The translations under genes were made by a program, and so were the position numbers. A stretch of 54,657 nucleotides of DNA. Origin: Planctomycetaceae bacterium. GTDB taxonomy: Bacteria > Planctomycetota > Planctomycetia > Pirellulales > Pirellulaceae. Below the pieces are notes generated by a model, which had not been told where the DNA came from, searched no databases, and saw only the letters and a program-made list of their open reading frames with translations. The stretch's first letter is position 1, and each line of letters starts with the position of its first letter. The stretch is taken from contig JACKHN010000037.1 in assembly GCA_020638975.1 (NCBI GenBank), positions 1 to 54,657 of the forward strand, given 5' to 3'. Shown one piece after another: positions 34,749 through 43,847 of this stretch.

Positions 34749-35297
34749 ATGCGACGAGCTATCTTCGCACTTGTGTTTGCTGCGACTGCCGTCACGACTA
34801 GTGTGACTCAGGCTGGTTGGACCGAATTTTGGGAAGGCGTTCATCTGGATTGGCATCGAATGAACTGCTGGCCTGAGCCTTTTGTCCACGCTGACCGAGA
34901 TTTGGTGCGTCAGCCGCTACTCGCCATGACAGATAATGGCTGGCGAATGCAGAACACGTTGAGCGATCATCTGTTCGACGTCGAGAAGAACACACTCACG
35001 CAAGCCGGTGCACTGAAGGTGCGTTGGATTGTGACTCAGGCTCCACCGCATCGACGAACTGTCTTCGTGTTGCGTGGGGCCTCGCCGGACGCAACATTAG
35101 CGCGCGTGGAAGCCGTTCAAGAATCGATCACTCAACTCGTTCCGCAAGGCGCTCGACCGGAAGTGCTGCTAACCGATGTTATTCCCGTGGGCGGATCGGG
35201 CGATTATTTCGACGCTGTCGATCGCGCTCTGAAAGACTCGATTCCACCGCCACGGCTTCCCGAAGCGTCGGGACCAACCGGCAGCGGTGGTAACTAG
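34749..35297 (+). CDS. Secreted hypothetical protein
   Basis: A 182-aa protein with a signal peptide (MRRAIFALVFAATAVTTSVTQAG). I do not recognise a named family. Visible features are a Trp-rich start (WTEFWEGVHLDWHRMNCWPEPF), a beta-alpha-beta-like middle (ALKVRWIVTQAPPHRRTVFVLRG) and a Pro/Gly-rich tail. The middle region has a faint resemblance to OmpA-like or BON-type periplasmic folds, but I would not assign it. The GGAAGC just before the ATG is a fair ribosome site. The following TPR lipoprotein gene starts 49 bp later on the same strand, so both may be exported partners in the cell envelope. Confidence 0.75.
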   Translation: MRRAIFALVFAATAVTTSVTQAGWTEFWEGVHLDWHRMNCWPEPFVHADRDLVRQPLLAMTDNGWRMQNTLSDHLFDVEKNTLTQAGALKVRWIVTQAPPHRRTVFVLRGASPDATLARVEAVQESITQLVPQGARPEVLLTDVIPVGGSGDYFDAVDRALKDSIPPPRLPEASGPTGSGGN

Positions 35298-35346
35298 TTC
35301 TATGAAGTGCCACTCTACGGCAGTACCAGTCACAAGGAGGTGCACG

Positions 35347-36384
35347 GTGCAATTGAATCGATTCATCGTGGCAGCGATAACGCTCCTGTGCGGCGGTTCG
35401 TTCCTGGGGTGTTCGGGAACTTCGCCATTTGGCACCAAACCATTTGACGCGTTTTCCACATCAAATGGCTTCGATTCGCCGAATCGACAACCCTACGGTC
35501 AGCTTGCCGAGGCGTTTCCTCAGCATAACGTGGCCGGGCCAAGTGGCTCGCAGATGCCAGTTCAGCCGCCTCAAGCAAACGCTGGCAGTGGTTGGCTGGC
35601 GTCGCTGCGTAGCACGGGAGATGCCGTTGCGGACGCCTTCACGATCAAACCGCAAACTATCCCGGCACCTGATCCCACGAGCCTTGCTACTCGACCGGGC
35701 GACGTTGGCGGGGCATTGAACTATCACGCGGCCAAAATGTATGAGAATGAAGGCAGTACCGCCAACGCAATGGCGCTCTACCAAAAATCGCTGCAAATGA
35801 CGCCGAACGATGTTCGTGCAATGATTGGCTACGGTCGGTTGTTAGACCGCGAGGGCAACTTCCGCGAGGCGGAGCGACTTTACCAACGGGCTCTCGAACT
35901 TGAACCGGGAAATGCGGTTGCCCTGAACGATCTGGGGATGATTTACGCCCGACAGGGGATGTTCGATGCGGCGACCGCATCGCTGAGCCAAGCTGTCCAA
36001 CTTCAGCCAGCGAATTTGCGTTATCGCAATAACATTGCAATTGCTCTGATCGACGCTGGACAACCTGAGCAAGCCTTCGGCCATCTTGCTGCAGTGCATG
36101 GTGAAGCGACGGCACACTACAATCTCGCGTTTCTCCTCTCGCGCCGAAACCGAAACGATCAGGCCGTAGCACATTTGCAGCAAGCGCTGACGCTGAATCC
36201 ACAGCTTGCTCCCGCGCGGCAATTGCTTGATAGTTTGGCCCCACCGATGGAATACGCCCAACAAGTTGCACCGCAATCACCCCAGCAGTTTTCTGGCTAT
36301 CCTGTTTCTGGACAGGGCAGCAATGCGGGCTTTGTGCCATACTCGCCGCAAAATCCCCCCCGGCGTCCGCTGCCACCGCTCTGA
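35347..36384 (+). CDS. TPR-repeat lipoprotein
   Basis: A 345-aa protein with a lipoprotein signal ending in the lipobox FLGCS (Cys22). A low-complexity linker follows, then four or five tetratricopeptide repeats between about residues 120 and 280 (NYHAAKMYENEGSTANAMAL, GRLLDREGNFREAERLYQRA, LGMIYARQGMFDAATASLSQ). The C-terminus is Pro/Gln-rich. TPR lipoproteins usually serve as scaffolds in envelope complexes such as pilus or secretion machines. The GTG start at 35347 is chosen because AAGGAGG (35334-35340) sits at ideal distance and the lipoprotein signal begins there. It follows the secreted protein above by 49 bp and is likely co-transcribed. Confidence 0.86.
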   Translation: MQLNRFIVAAITLLCGGSFLGCSGTSPFGTKPFDAFSTSNGFDSPNRQPYGQLAEAFPQHNVAGPSGSQMPVQPPQANAGSGWLASLRSTGDAVADAFTIKPQTIPAPDPTSLATRPGDVGGALNYHAAKMYENEGSTANAMALYQKSLQMTPNDVRAMIGYGRLLDREGNFREAERLYQRALELEPGNAVALNDLGMIYARQGMFDAATASLSQAVQLQPANLRYRNNIAIALIDAGQPEQAFGHLAAVHGEATAHYNLAFLLSRRNRNDQAVAHLQQALTLNPQLAPARQLLDSLAPPMEYAQQVAPQSPQQFSGYPVSGQGSNAGFVPYSPQNPPRRPLPPL

Positions 36385-37049
36385 TTTTCGTGTCGCTCTG
36401 TCTCGCTCCTTTGGGACGATTCCGAAAAATTGCGGCATCGGCGCAAGCACGAAGATACGCCCCATAAAATTGCCGCTAAAGTGCTTGCAATCATTGCGTT
36501 GCGTCGGCGATGCCACTCTGTTGGCGAAGAACAACTCATCGCGGCAAAAACATTTCTCTGTTGCCGCAATTCGAAATGCGAATTACTGTTAATGGTAGAG
36601 ATGAGGTAGCGGACTTGTATAAGGCAGGGATTGCCGCGCCGCGTTGATGTTACTCGCGAGATGGATCTCACCTTCCCGTCCGACGACCTCCCCACGAGCG
36701 TTCTTTTCCAAGTTTCGTGCTCGGCGGTTGCGGTTCTGGCTCACCTGTGAGCCGCTTTCGCTTTGCTCTGTGAACCACTCTGGTCAGCAGAGGCTCTTCC
36801 TTCCAATGGACGATTCCTGTTGCGTTGTGCGTTCGCAGTGCACTGCATTCGAAGAATGCTGCTAACGGTCGAGCCAATAATTGTTGATCAGTCGCGTGGC
36901 CACAGAGGGTCGGTCCGCGCGACGACTCGCAAGCAGGAGGCCCACGAGTGAGTCGCGTGCAGGAAGCACACCACACCTTTCCGGGCGAAAATTACAGTCG
37001 GTAGGTGCATCGCCACGGCGGACAACCAGCCACTGAGGAGGCATTGGTC
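36385..37049. other. Long intergenic region upstream of prkA
   Basis: No gene is supported; short open frames on both strands lack ribosome sites or family features. The region should contain the prkA promoter. I looked for a sigma-54 site, which controls the homologous operon in Escherichia coli, and found no GG-N10-GC match with the right flanks. The prkA ribosome site GAGGAGG is at 37035-37041. Confidence 0.45.
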
Positions 37050-39098
37050 ATGAGTGAAAGTCGAAATATCATTTCGTTGATCGGTGAACGGCAAGACGTC
37101 ACCCAGTTCCGTAAAAAGCATTGGGAGGGATCGTTCGAGGAATACCTTGACCTCGTCCGAGCCAATCCCAAGACGACGCGAAACGCTTTCCAACGTGTGT
37201 ACGATATGATTCTGTCGTACGGCTCTGAGACCTACGAGCCGAGTCGTGGTGAGAAGCGGACGCATTACAACTTCTTCGACGATCCGATTGAAAATGGACG
37301 CGACGGCGTGTTTGGGTTGGATTCGACGTTGGAGCAGCTCGTTAACGCTTTGAAGAGCGCGGCTCGAGGTTATGGCATCGAGAAACGCGTTCTCCTGCTT
37401 CACGGACCAGTCGGCAGCAGCAAGAGCACGATCGCTCGCATGCTGAAGAAGGGTCTTGAACGATATAGCGCGACGGACGAGGGTGCTTTGTACTCGCTTG
37501 GATGGCGATCCGAGTCGGGCGACGAGACGCTGTGGTGCCCGATGAACGAGGAGCCATTGCACTTGATTCCAAACCGTTTTCGCAGTGAAGTCGCGGCTCA
37601 TTTGAACGGCGAATCGGCAGCCGATTTCGAGATCAAGATCGTTGGCGAACTGTGCCCTTACTGTCGGTTTATGTACGGCGAGAAACTCGTCGATTGTGAC
37701 GGTGACTGGACGAAGGTGATTGCCGACGTGCGCGTTAGGCGAGTCATCCTGAGTGAACAGGATCGCATTGGCATCGGCACGTTCCAACCGAAAGACGAAA
37801 AGAACCAGGACAGCACCGAACTGACTGGCGATATTAACTATCGCAAGATCGCTGAACTGGGAACGGACAGCGATCCGCGCGCGTTTAATTTCGATGGTGA
37901 GTTCAATATCGCGAATCGAGGAATTATCGAGTTCATCGAAGTCCTGAAACTGGACGTGGCGTTCTTGTATGACCTGTTGGGCGCCAGCCAAGAACATAAG
38001 ATCAAACCCAAAAAGTTTGCGCAAACCGACATCGACGAAGTCATCCTGGGCCACACGAATGAGCCTGAGTATCGGCGGTTACAGAACAACGAGTTCATGG
38101 AAGCGCTCCGCGATCGTACCGTCAAGATCGATGTGCCTTACGTGACACGATTGAGCGATGAGATCAAGATTTATGAAAAGGATTACAACCGCGAAAAAGT
38201 TACGGGCAAACACATCGCGCCGCACACAATCGAGATGGCGGCGATGTGGGCGGTACTGACGCGGCTCGAGCAACCCAACAATGCTGGCTTGACGCTGCTT
38301 CAGAAGATGAAGCTTTACAACGGCAAGACGCTGCCGGGATTTACCGAAGACAACGTGAAAGAACTTCGCGAAGAAGCTACGACCGAAGGAATGACCGGAA
38401 TCTCGCCGCGTTACGTCCAGGACAAGTTGAGTAACGCATTGGTTGCTCATCCGGAAGCCCGTTCGATCAATCCGTTCATGGTGCTGAACGAACTGGAAGC
38501 CGGCCTCAAGCACCATTCGCTCGTTACCAGTGACGAAACCCGGGCCAGTTACCGCGATTTGCTGGGCGTCGTCAAGGAAGAGTACGAGAACATCGTCAAG
38601 AACGAGGTTCAGCGTGCGATTGCAGCCGACGAAGACGCGTTGAAACGACTTTGCGGAAACTACATCGACAACGTCAAGGCTTATACACAACGCGAGAAGG
38701 TGAAGAACAAGTTCACGGGCGCGTACGAAGAGCCGGACGAGCGGTTAATGCGGTCGATCGAAGAGAAGATCGACATCCCCGACAGCCGCAAAGACGATTT
38801 CCGCCGCGAGATGATGAACTACATCGGTGCTCTGTCCATCGATGGCAAACTGTTCGACTTCAAAGCGAACGAGCGTCTGTACAAGGCGTTGCAACTGAAG
38901 CTGTTCGAGGATCAAAAAGATTCGATCAAGCTGACGAGTCTCGTCTCAAACGTTGTCGACCAAGAGACCCAACAAAAGATCGACGTCGTTAAAGGACGCC
39001 TCATACGCGACCACGGCTACGACGATGAAAGCGCGACGGACGTACTGAATTTCGTTGCTAGTATCTTTGCCCGAGGAGATGTGCGTAACGAGTCGTAA
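37050..39098 (+). CDS. prkA: PrkA family serine protein kinase
   Basis: A 682-aa member of the PrkA/YeaG family. The N-terminal AAA-type domain has a Walker A loop (GPVGSSKST, about residues 117-125), two CxxC-like pairs (LWCP and CPYC) and a sensor region. The C-terminal part is the PrkA kinase-like domain. In Escherichia coli and Bacillus these proteins respond to nutrient stress and stationary phase. The start at 37050 is fixed by the GAGGAGG ribosome site. It is the first gene of a four-gene plus-strand group with DUF444, SpoVR and a small protein, matching the conserved yeaG-yeaH-ycgB arrangement. The spacer after it carries a perfect long inverted repeat. Confidence 0.95.
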   Translation: MSESRNIISLIGERQDVTQFRKKHWEGSFEEYLDLVRANPKTTRNAFQRVYDMILSYGSETYEPSRGEKRTHYNFFDDPIENGRDGVFGLDSTLEQLVNALKSAARGYGIEKRVLLLHGPVGSSKSTIARMLKKGLERYSATDEGALYSLGWRSESGDETLWCPMNEEPLHLIPNRFRSEVAAHLNGESAADFEIKIVGELCPYCRFMYGEKLVDCDGDWTKVIADVRVRRVILSEQDRIGIGTFQPKDEKNQDSTELTGDINYRKIAELGTDSDPRAFNFDGEFNIANRGIIEFIEVLKLDVAFLYDLLGASQEHKIKPKKFAQTDIDEVILGHTNEPEYRRLQNNEFMEALRDRTVKIDVPYVTRLSDEIKIYEKDYNREKVTGKHIAPHTIEMAAMWAVLTRLEQPNNAGLTLLQKMKLYNGKTLPGFTEDNVKELREEATTEGMTGISPRYVQDKLSNALVAHPEARSINPFMVLNELEAGLKHHSLVTSDETRASYRDLLGVVKEEYENIVKNEVQRAIAADEDALKRLCGNYIDNVKAYTQREKVKNKFTGAYEEPDERLMRSIEEKIDIPDSRKDDFRREMMNYIGALSIDGKLFDFKANERLYKALQLKLFEDQKDSIKLTSLVSNVVDQETQQKIDVVKGRLIRDHGYDDESATDVLNFVASIFARGDVRNES

Positions 39099-39114
39099 TT
39101 GAATTGGTGTTGGT

Positions 39115-39182
39115 CATTGGTCATTCGGACTTGGTCATTAACGCGACGGTCGGTCTGAATGACCAAGTCCGAATGACCAATG
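39115..39182. repeat. 25-bp perfect inverted repeat between prkA and the DUF444 gene, copy A
   Basis: Arms at 39115-39139 and 39158-39182 are perfectly complementary over 25 bp around an 18-nt loop. Each arm contains the 8-mer TGGTCATT twice. The same structure, with identical arm and loop lengths, recurs at 40323-40390. The loop here, read as reverse complement, resembles the other loop, so the two copies face opposite ways. Confidence 0.9.
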
Positions 39183-39209
39183 TCCAATGAAAAAAACAGG
39201 AAACGCTCA

Positions 39210-40319
39210 ATGTCCCTAAAGATTGACCGCGACAACAACCGCTTTCGCCAGATCGTGCGTGGCAAGATTCGGGAGAATCTGCGCCGGTACGTCAATCATG
39301 GTGAGATGATTGGTCGCAAGGGACGTGACCTCGTCAGCATCCCACTGCCGCAACTCGACATCCCACATTTTCGCTATGGCCAGAATGGTCGCGGAGGCGT
39401 TGGACAGGGCGAAGGCGAAGCAGGACAACCCATCGCTCGCGGTGACGGGGAAGGCGACGGGACCGGGCAAGCGGGATCGGATCCCGGCAAGCACATCGTC
39501 GAAGTGGATGTGACCCTTGAGGAATTGGCCGACATCCTTGGCTCGGAATTGGAGTTGCCTCGCATCGAACCCAAGGGAACCGCAAAGATTCAGCAAGAGA
39601 AGGCACGCTATCGCAGTATTCGGCGAGTTGGTCCAGAGTCGTTACGTCATTTCAAACGAACTTACGTCGAGGCCATGAAGCGGCAAGTCATCGAAGGAAC
39701 TTACAACCACGCTTCGCCTCGGGTAATTCCAATTAAGGGAGACCGCCGATACCGGTCATGGGAAACGACTCCCGAACCGCAAGCCAACGCGGTGATCGTT
39801 TACATGATGGATGTGTCGGGCTCGATGACGGACGAGCAGAAGTCGATCGTGCGAACGGAGGCGTTTTGGATTGATACGTGGCTGCGCAGCCAGTACGACG
39901 GACTGGAACGGCGCTACATCATTCACGATGCGGCAGCCAAGGAAGTAGATGAGCGAACGTTCTACCACACGCGAGAAAGTGGTGGAACACGCATCAGCTC
40001 CGCCTACAACGTCTGCGCCAAACTCCTCGACGAATCCTTTCCGCACGAGGAATGGAATATCTATCTGTTTCAGTTTTCGGATGGAGACAACTGGGGAGAG
40101 GACAGCCGCAAGGCGATGGAACTGCTGGCAAAGTCGCTGGTCCCACGCAGCAATCTGTTCTGCTACGGCCAAGTCGAGAGCCCCTACGGCAGTGGCGAAT
40201 ACATCCGTTCGCTTGAGGCAACGTTTGGACGAGACCACGAGAAAGTCATCCTCTCGGAGATTGAAGACAAAGACGCCATTTTTGAGTCGATTAAAACGTT
40301 CCTGGGGAAGGGGAAGTAA
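39210..40319 (+). CDS. DUF444 (YeaH-like) VWA-fold protein
   Basis: A 369-aa protein of the YeaH/DUF444 family that accompanies PrkA. It begins LKIDRDNNRFRQIVRGKIRENLRRY, then has a Gly-rich low-complexity stretch (about residues 65-90). A von Willebrand A-like half follows, with the metal-site motif MMDVSGSMTDEQ near residue 200 and GGTRISSAY further on. It is probably cytosolic and metal-binding. The ATG at 39210 is preferred to the one at 39180 because it has AGGAAA upstream, matches the conserved start of the family, and leaves the inverted repeat outside the gene. Confidence 0.93.
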   Translation: MSLKIDRDNNRFRQIVRGKIRENLRRYVNHGEMIGRKGRDLVSIPLPQLDIPHFRYGQNGRGGVGQGEGEAGQPIARGDGEGDGTGQAGSDPGKHIVEVDVTLEELADILGSELELPRIEPKGTAKIQQEKARYRSIRRVGPESLRHFKRTYVEAMKRQVIEGTYNHASPRVIPIKGDRRYRSWETTPEPQANAVIVYMMDVSGSMTDEQKSIVRTEAFWIDTWLRSQYDGLERRYIIHDAAAKEVDERTFYHTRESGGTRISSAYNVCAKLLDESFPHEEWNIYLFQFSDGDNWGEDSRKAMELLAKSLVPRSNLFCYGQVESPYGSGEYIRSLEATFGRDHEKVILSEIEDKDAIFESIKTFLGKGK

Positions 40320-40322
40320 TCG

Positions 40323-40390
40323 CATTGGTCATTCGGGATTGGTCATTCAGTGGACTCGTTGCGTTAATGACCAATCCCGAATGACCAATG
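40323..40390. repeat. 25-bp perfect inverted repeat between the DUF444 gene and spoVR, copy B
   Basis: Arms at 40323-40347 and 40366-40390 are perfectly complementary over 25 bp around an 18-nt loop. Compared with copy A, two adjacent arm positions differ (GGGATTGG instead of GGACTTGG), and both arms changed together so pairing is kept. The left arm begins three bases after the DUF444 stop codon and the element ends just before the spoVR ribosome site. Confidence 0.9.
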
Positions 40391-40410
40391 ACCAATGAAG
40401 TGAGATGCCC

Positions 40411-41952
40411 ATGTCGACAACACATCACTTTCGATCGCTCACACCCGAGATGGTCGAGATACAACAGAAGATGGAAGCTCACGCCCGCGATTACGGGCTG
40501 GACTTCTTTCCTACCATCTTCGAAGTGGTGGATGCCGATCAGTTACATGCGGTCGCCGCCTACGGCGGCTTTCCGACGCGTTATCCGCATTGGCGGTTCG
40601 GGATGGAGTACGAGCAACTGTCGAAGGGCTACTCGTACGGACTGCAAAAGATCTACGAATTGGTGATCAATAACGATCCCTGCTATGCGTACTTGCTGGC
40701 CAGCAATGAAATCACCGACCACAAACTGGTGATGGCGCATGTCTACGGGCACTGCGACTTCTTCAAGAACAACTATTGGTTCAGCAAGACGAATCGGCAC
40801 ATGATCGACGAGATGGCGAATCATGGGAATCGGATTCGGCGATATATGGACCGTTTTGGTGTCGAAGAGGTCGAAGAGTTTATCGACACGTGCTTGAGCA
40901 TCGAAGACTTGATTGACATTCACTCGCCCTTCGTCAAACGCTCCGACGATCGCGACAGGTACGAGTTTCGCAAACACACCGACGACGAAGCGCCAGATGA
41001 CCCACCCAAGTTCCAGGCGAAGGGGTATATGGATTCCTTCGTAAACCCGCCCAAGGCTCTCGCCGAGGAAGCGGAGAGAAGGCGTCAGCGACTGCTAGAG
41101 AAGGTTGAAAAATTCCCGAGCGAACCAGTGAAGGATGTCATGCTGTTCGTTCTGGAGAACGCTTCGCTCAAGCCTTGGCAATTGGACGTACTTTCGATCA
41201 TTCGCGACGAGGCCTACTACTTTGCGCCGCAAGCGCAGACAAAGATCATGAACGAGGGGTGGGCGACCTATTGGCACTCGACGATCATGACGCGGCATGG
41301 CATCACACCGTCCGATCTCGTTTGCTATTGCGATCACTGTGCCGGGACGCTCGCCAGTTCATCAACGCGGTTAAACCCGTACAAACTTGGGCTCGAACTG
41401 TATCGCAACATCGAAGAACGTTGGAATCGGGGGCAATTTGGCCAGGAGTGGGAAGACTGTGACGACATGCGTGCCAAGGTTGATTGGGACACGGGCGCGA
41501 TGTTGGGTCGCGACAAGATCTTTGAGGTACGCCGAGTTCACAATGACCTGACGTTCGTGGACGAGTTCCTAACGCTCGAATTCTGCCGCGAGCACAAGTT
41601 GTTTTCGTTCGGATACAACGAGCAATCGGGATACTACGAAATCGAAAGCCGAAAGTTTGAACAGATCAAGGCGCAGTTGCTGTTCAACTTGACCAACGTC
41701 GGACGTCCTTTCATTTATGTGCGAGATGGCAATTACAAGAACCGCGGCGAGTTGTTTCTAGAGCACCGCTACAACGGCGTTGAATTGAAGCTTGAGTACG
41801 CACAGGACACGCTGGCGAACCTTTTCAAGCTCTGGAAACGCCCCACACATATCGAAACGGTTCTGGATGACCATCTGTGCGTACTATCCTTTGACGGCAC
41901 GGACCACACAACGCTGAAGACCGACGAGTTGGTTACGATCGGGGAGGAGTAA
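40411..41952 (+). CDS. spoVR: SpoVR family protein
   Basis: A 513-aa SpoVR/YcgB family protein. Typical segments are ARDYGLDFFPTIFEVVDADQ, GGFPTRYPHWRFGMEYEQL, the His-rich HVYGHCDFFKNNYWF, and NEGWATYWHSTIMT. The family occurs with PrkA and DUF444 in many non-sporulating bacteria; the biochemical role is unknown. It is probably cytosolic. Two ATGs are possible, 40405 and 40411; the GTGAG at 40400-40404 fits 40411 better. It is third in the operon, and the small gene after it begins three bases after its stop codon. Confidence 0.94.
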   Translation: MSTTHHFRSLTPEMVEIQQKMEAHARDYGLDFFPTIFEVVDADQLHAVAAYGGFPTRYPHWRFGMEYEQLSKGYSYGLQKIYELVINNDPCYAYLLASNEITDHKLVMAHVYGHCDFFKNNYWFSKTNRHMIDEMANHGNRIRRYMDRFGVEEVEEFIDTCLSIEDLIDIHSPFVKRSDDRDRYEFRKHTDDEAPDDPPKFQAKGYMDSFVNPPKALAEEAERRRQRLLEKVEKFPSEPVKDVMLFVLENASLKPWQLDVLSIIRDEAYYFAPQAQTKIMNEGWATYWHSTIMTRHGITPSDLVCYCDHCAGTLASSSTRLNPYKLGLELYRNIEERWNRGQFGQEWEDCDDMRAKVDWDTGAMLGRDKIFEVRRVHNDLTFVDEFLTLEFCREHKLFSFGYNEQSGYYEIESRKFEQIKAQLLFNLTNVGRPFIYVRDGNYKNRGELFLEHRYNGVELKLEYAQDTLANLFKLWKRPTHIETVLDDHLCVLSFDGTDHTTLKTDELVTIGEE

Positions 41953-41955
41953 GTC

Positions 41956-42435
41956 ATGAGTACCAAAACACAAATTCACACCGAACTGAATCGCCTCGCT
42001 TCGTTGTCTTCCACCGGACCGCACTCGCTGCGACTGACTCTTAGAGACGGCACGCTCGACGCAACGCTCACGCAGATCGATCAACTGGCCTGTGCTTTCG
42101 AACATTTCTCGTACAAAGTCGACAAGCTGGCAAATGCCACCGTCGATCAACTCAAAGACGTTGCGAACACGCTCAGCACTCGACTTAGTTACTTGCTCGA
42201 ATCGATCAGCCCGATCGAGATCGACAACGACGCCTGCGTCGTGCAGATGCGATCGAATCCGCCGCAGAAGGACGATGATGGAACACGCTACTATGAGCTC
42301 GTCGTTGCTCGTGGCGAGTTGACCTTGTGTCGCTTCTCGCGACCTAGCGGCCAGCAGAGACGAATCGTCGCGGCGAACGTCACGCGTGAGGTATTTGAGC
42401 GATTGGCGGAAGATTTCGTCGCCGCCGTTGGATAG
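41956..42435 (+). CDS. Hypothetical protein linked to the prkA-spoVR operon
   Basis: A 159-aa soluble protein that I cannot place in a family. The first 90 residues look helical, with heptad-like spacing (IDQLACAFEHFSYKVDKLAN). The C-terminal part looks like beta strands (ACVVQMRSNPP, YYELVVARGELTLCRFSR). It starts three bases after the spoVR stop codon, so it is almost certainly translated from the same message and probably acts in the same stress response. The prkA-DUF444-spoVR trio usually appears without such a gene in the organisms I know best, so it may be a lineage-specific partner. Confidence 0.8.
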   Translation: MSTKTQIHTELNRLASLSSTGPHSLRLTLRDGTLDATLTQIDQLACAFEHFSYKVDKLANATVDQLKDVANTLSTRLSYLLESISPIEIDNDACVVQMRSNPPQKDDDGTRYYELVVARGELTLCRFSRPSGQQRRIVAANVTREVFERLAEDFVAAVG

Positions 42436-42815
42436 GGAAAGACTGTCGACGAAGCGCCGATAGAGAGTAGGCCGAAGCAAGACTCTGCGCAGTTTCGGCA
42501 GTCGCGTGATGTTCCCATATCGGAGCTATGAAGACTTGTTCCGACTCATCTCGTCGACATGCAGAGGATCTACGTGAACAACGACTGCGAAAATGGGTAG
42601 CGAACAGACGACGCGCACGGCACGCAATACTCTTGCCTTACTCATTATTCAGTCTCCCCCCGCGATACAAGCTGCGATCTTGCGCATACTGTAACGCTTT
42701 GTCACCCTCGCCGCGTAGGCTCTTCCCTCCACAGGGCTAGTGGATGTCTTGCGCGCTGTGGTAAACTCGACTCGCTATTTATTCTTATTTCGTCGTGGAA
42801 CCGAGGAGAGAGAAG
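42436..42815. other. Intergenic region upstream of hemQ
   Basis: No gene is supported; a 70-residue frame at 42528-42740 is Arg-rich, lacks a ribosome site and looks like a chance frame. An AT-rich stretch at about 42770-42793 could hold the hemQ -10 region. No repeats were seen. Confidence 0.4.
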
Positions 42816-43667
42816 ATGAATCGACCTGGACCAGGCCACCCGCCAGCTGAGCCTTCATTAGAACCGGACGAAGGATGGCATTGCAGTCACTTGTATTATC
42901 GCTTCGATCGCGGCGTACTGGCGACGCTCGCGCCTTCGCAGCTCAAGGACGGACGCGAAGCATTAGCCGCAATCCTGAACCCGGAGGCCGAAAACGCTCC
43001 GCAGCGACTTCAGACGAGCTTAGTCAGCGGAAATAAGGCCGATTTCGGACTGATGGTAATGGACGCGAATCCATTGACCGTGGAAGGCGTCAACCAGCGG
43101 CTACTGTCGAGTAAGCTGGGGCCGGCGTTGATTCCCACGTACTCATTCGTCTCGATGACCGAAATCTCGGAGTATGTTCCGAGTGTCAACGAGTATGCGA
43201 AGCGATTGATCCAGGACGGCGAGACTCCTAATACCCCCGCTTATAACGCGAAGGTGAAGGCGTACGAAGCTCGCTTGCCCGCAATGAACAAGCAGCGACT
43301 GACGCCCGAGTTCCCCCCAGGCTATCCCGCGACTTGCTTCTATCCGATGAACAAGAAACGCAAAGTCGGCGAGAACTGGTTCAATTTGGCGTTCTCCGCG
43401 CGAAATCGCATGATGGCTGAGCATGCTCGTAGCGGAATGGAGTTTGCCGGTAAAGTAAGCCAGCTGATTTCCGTCGGCGTCGGCTTCGACGATTGGGAGT
43501 GGGGTGTCACGCTATGGGCTCGCAATCCGCAATTCCTGAAAGACATCGTCTATCGCATGCGGTTTGACGAAGCGAGCGCCAAGTACGGCGAGTTTGGCGG
43601 ATTTTACACGAGCTACGTAATGTCACCGTCCGAAATGCTAGGTCATTGCCTCGGCAACGCGAGCTAG
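42816..43667 (+). CDS. hemQ: Coproheme decarboxylase, HemQ (chlorite dismutase family)
   Basis: A 283-aa cytosolic enzyme of the chlorite dismutase fold. It catalyses the last step of the coproporphyrin-dependent haem pathway: oxidative removal of two propionates from coproheme using peroxide. The C-terminal half is canonical: CFYPMNKKRKVGENWF, MMAEHARSG with the probable haem-ligand His203, VGVGFDDWEWGVTL, and IVYRMRFDEASAKYGEFG. It lacks the extra features expected of true chlorite dismutases. The start at 42816 follows GGAGAGAAG. It stands alone here, with a stem-loop after it. No other haem-pathway gene lies in the window. Confidence 0.93.
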   Translation: MNRPGPGHPPAEPSLEPDEGWHCSHLYYRFDRGVLATLAPSQLKDGREALAAILNPEAENAPQRLQTSLVSGNKADFGLMVMDANPLTVEGVNQRLLSSKLGPALIPTYSFVSMTEISEYVPSVNEYAKRLIQDGETPNTPAYNAKVKAYEARLPAMNKQRLTPEFPPGYPATCFYPMNKKRKVGENWFNLAFSARNRMMAEHARSGMEFAGKVSQLISVGVGFDDWEWGVTLWARNPQFLKDIVYRMRFDEASAKYGEFGGFYTSYVMSPSEMLGHCLGNAS

Positions 43668-43699
43668 CATCGGTCTCGACTGACGATTCGACATTTTCA

Positions 43700-43740
43700 C
43701 GCGAGTCTTCGCCGGCGGAAAAGCCGGCGATTGGCTCGCG
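43700..43740 (+). terminator. Two-part stem-loop after hemQ
   Basis: An inner perfect 8-bp stem, TCGCCGGC (43709-43716) with GCCGGCGA (43723-43730) around GGAAAA, is extended by an outer 6-bp stem, CGCGAG (43700-43705) with CTCGCG (43735-43740), across a small internal loop. It begins about 30 bases after the hemQ stop codon. No T run follows. Confidence 0.6.
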
Positions 43741-43847
43741 TCAAACGAATGCTCAACTTGCGGCGTGAGATGGTCGATTCAAGCTTATAGCCTCTCTTCT
43801 TCACACCAAACTCTCCTTCCTCGTCGCCGCGGATTCCCGCCCGTCTG

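Noticed and set aside
36888..38054. 388-aa minus-strand frame
   Set aside because: Lies antisense to the clearly conserved prkA gene and reads as Arg/Val-rich shadow sequence without a ribosome site.
39180..39209. Earlier ATG for the DUF444 gene
   Set aside because: It lies at the edge of the hairpin element and has no ribosome site; the next ATG has one and matches the family start.
42528..42740. 70-aa plus-strand frame before hemQ
   Set aside because: No ribosome site, no motif, low-complexity basic composition.
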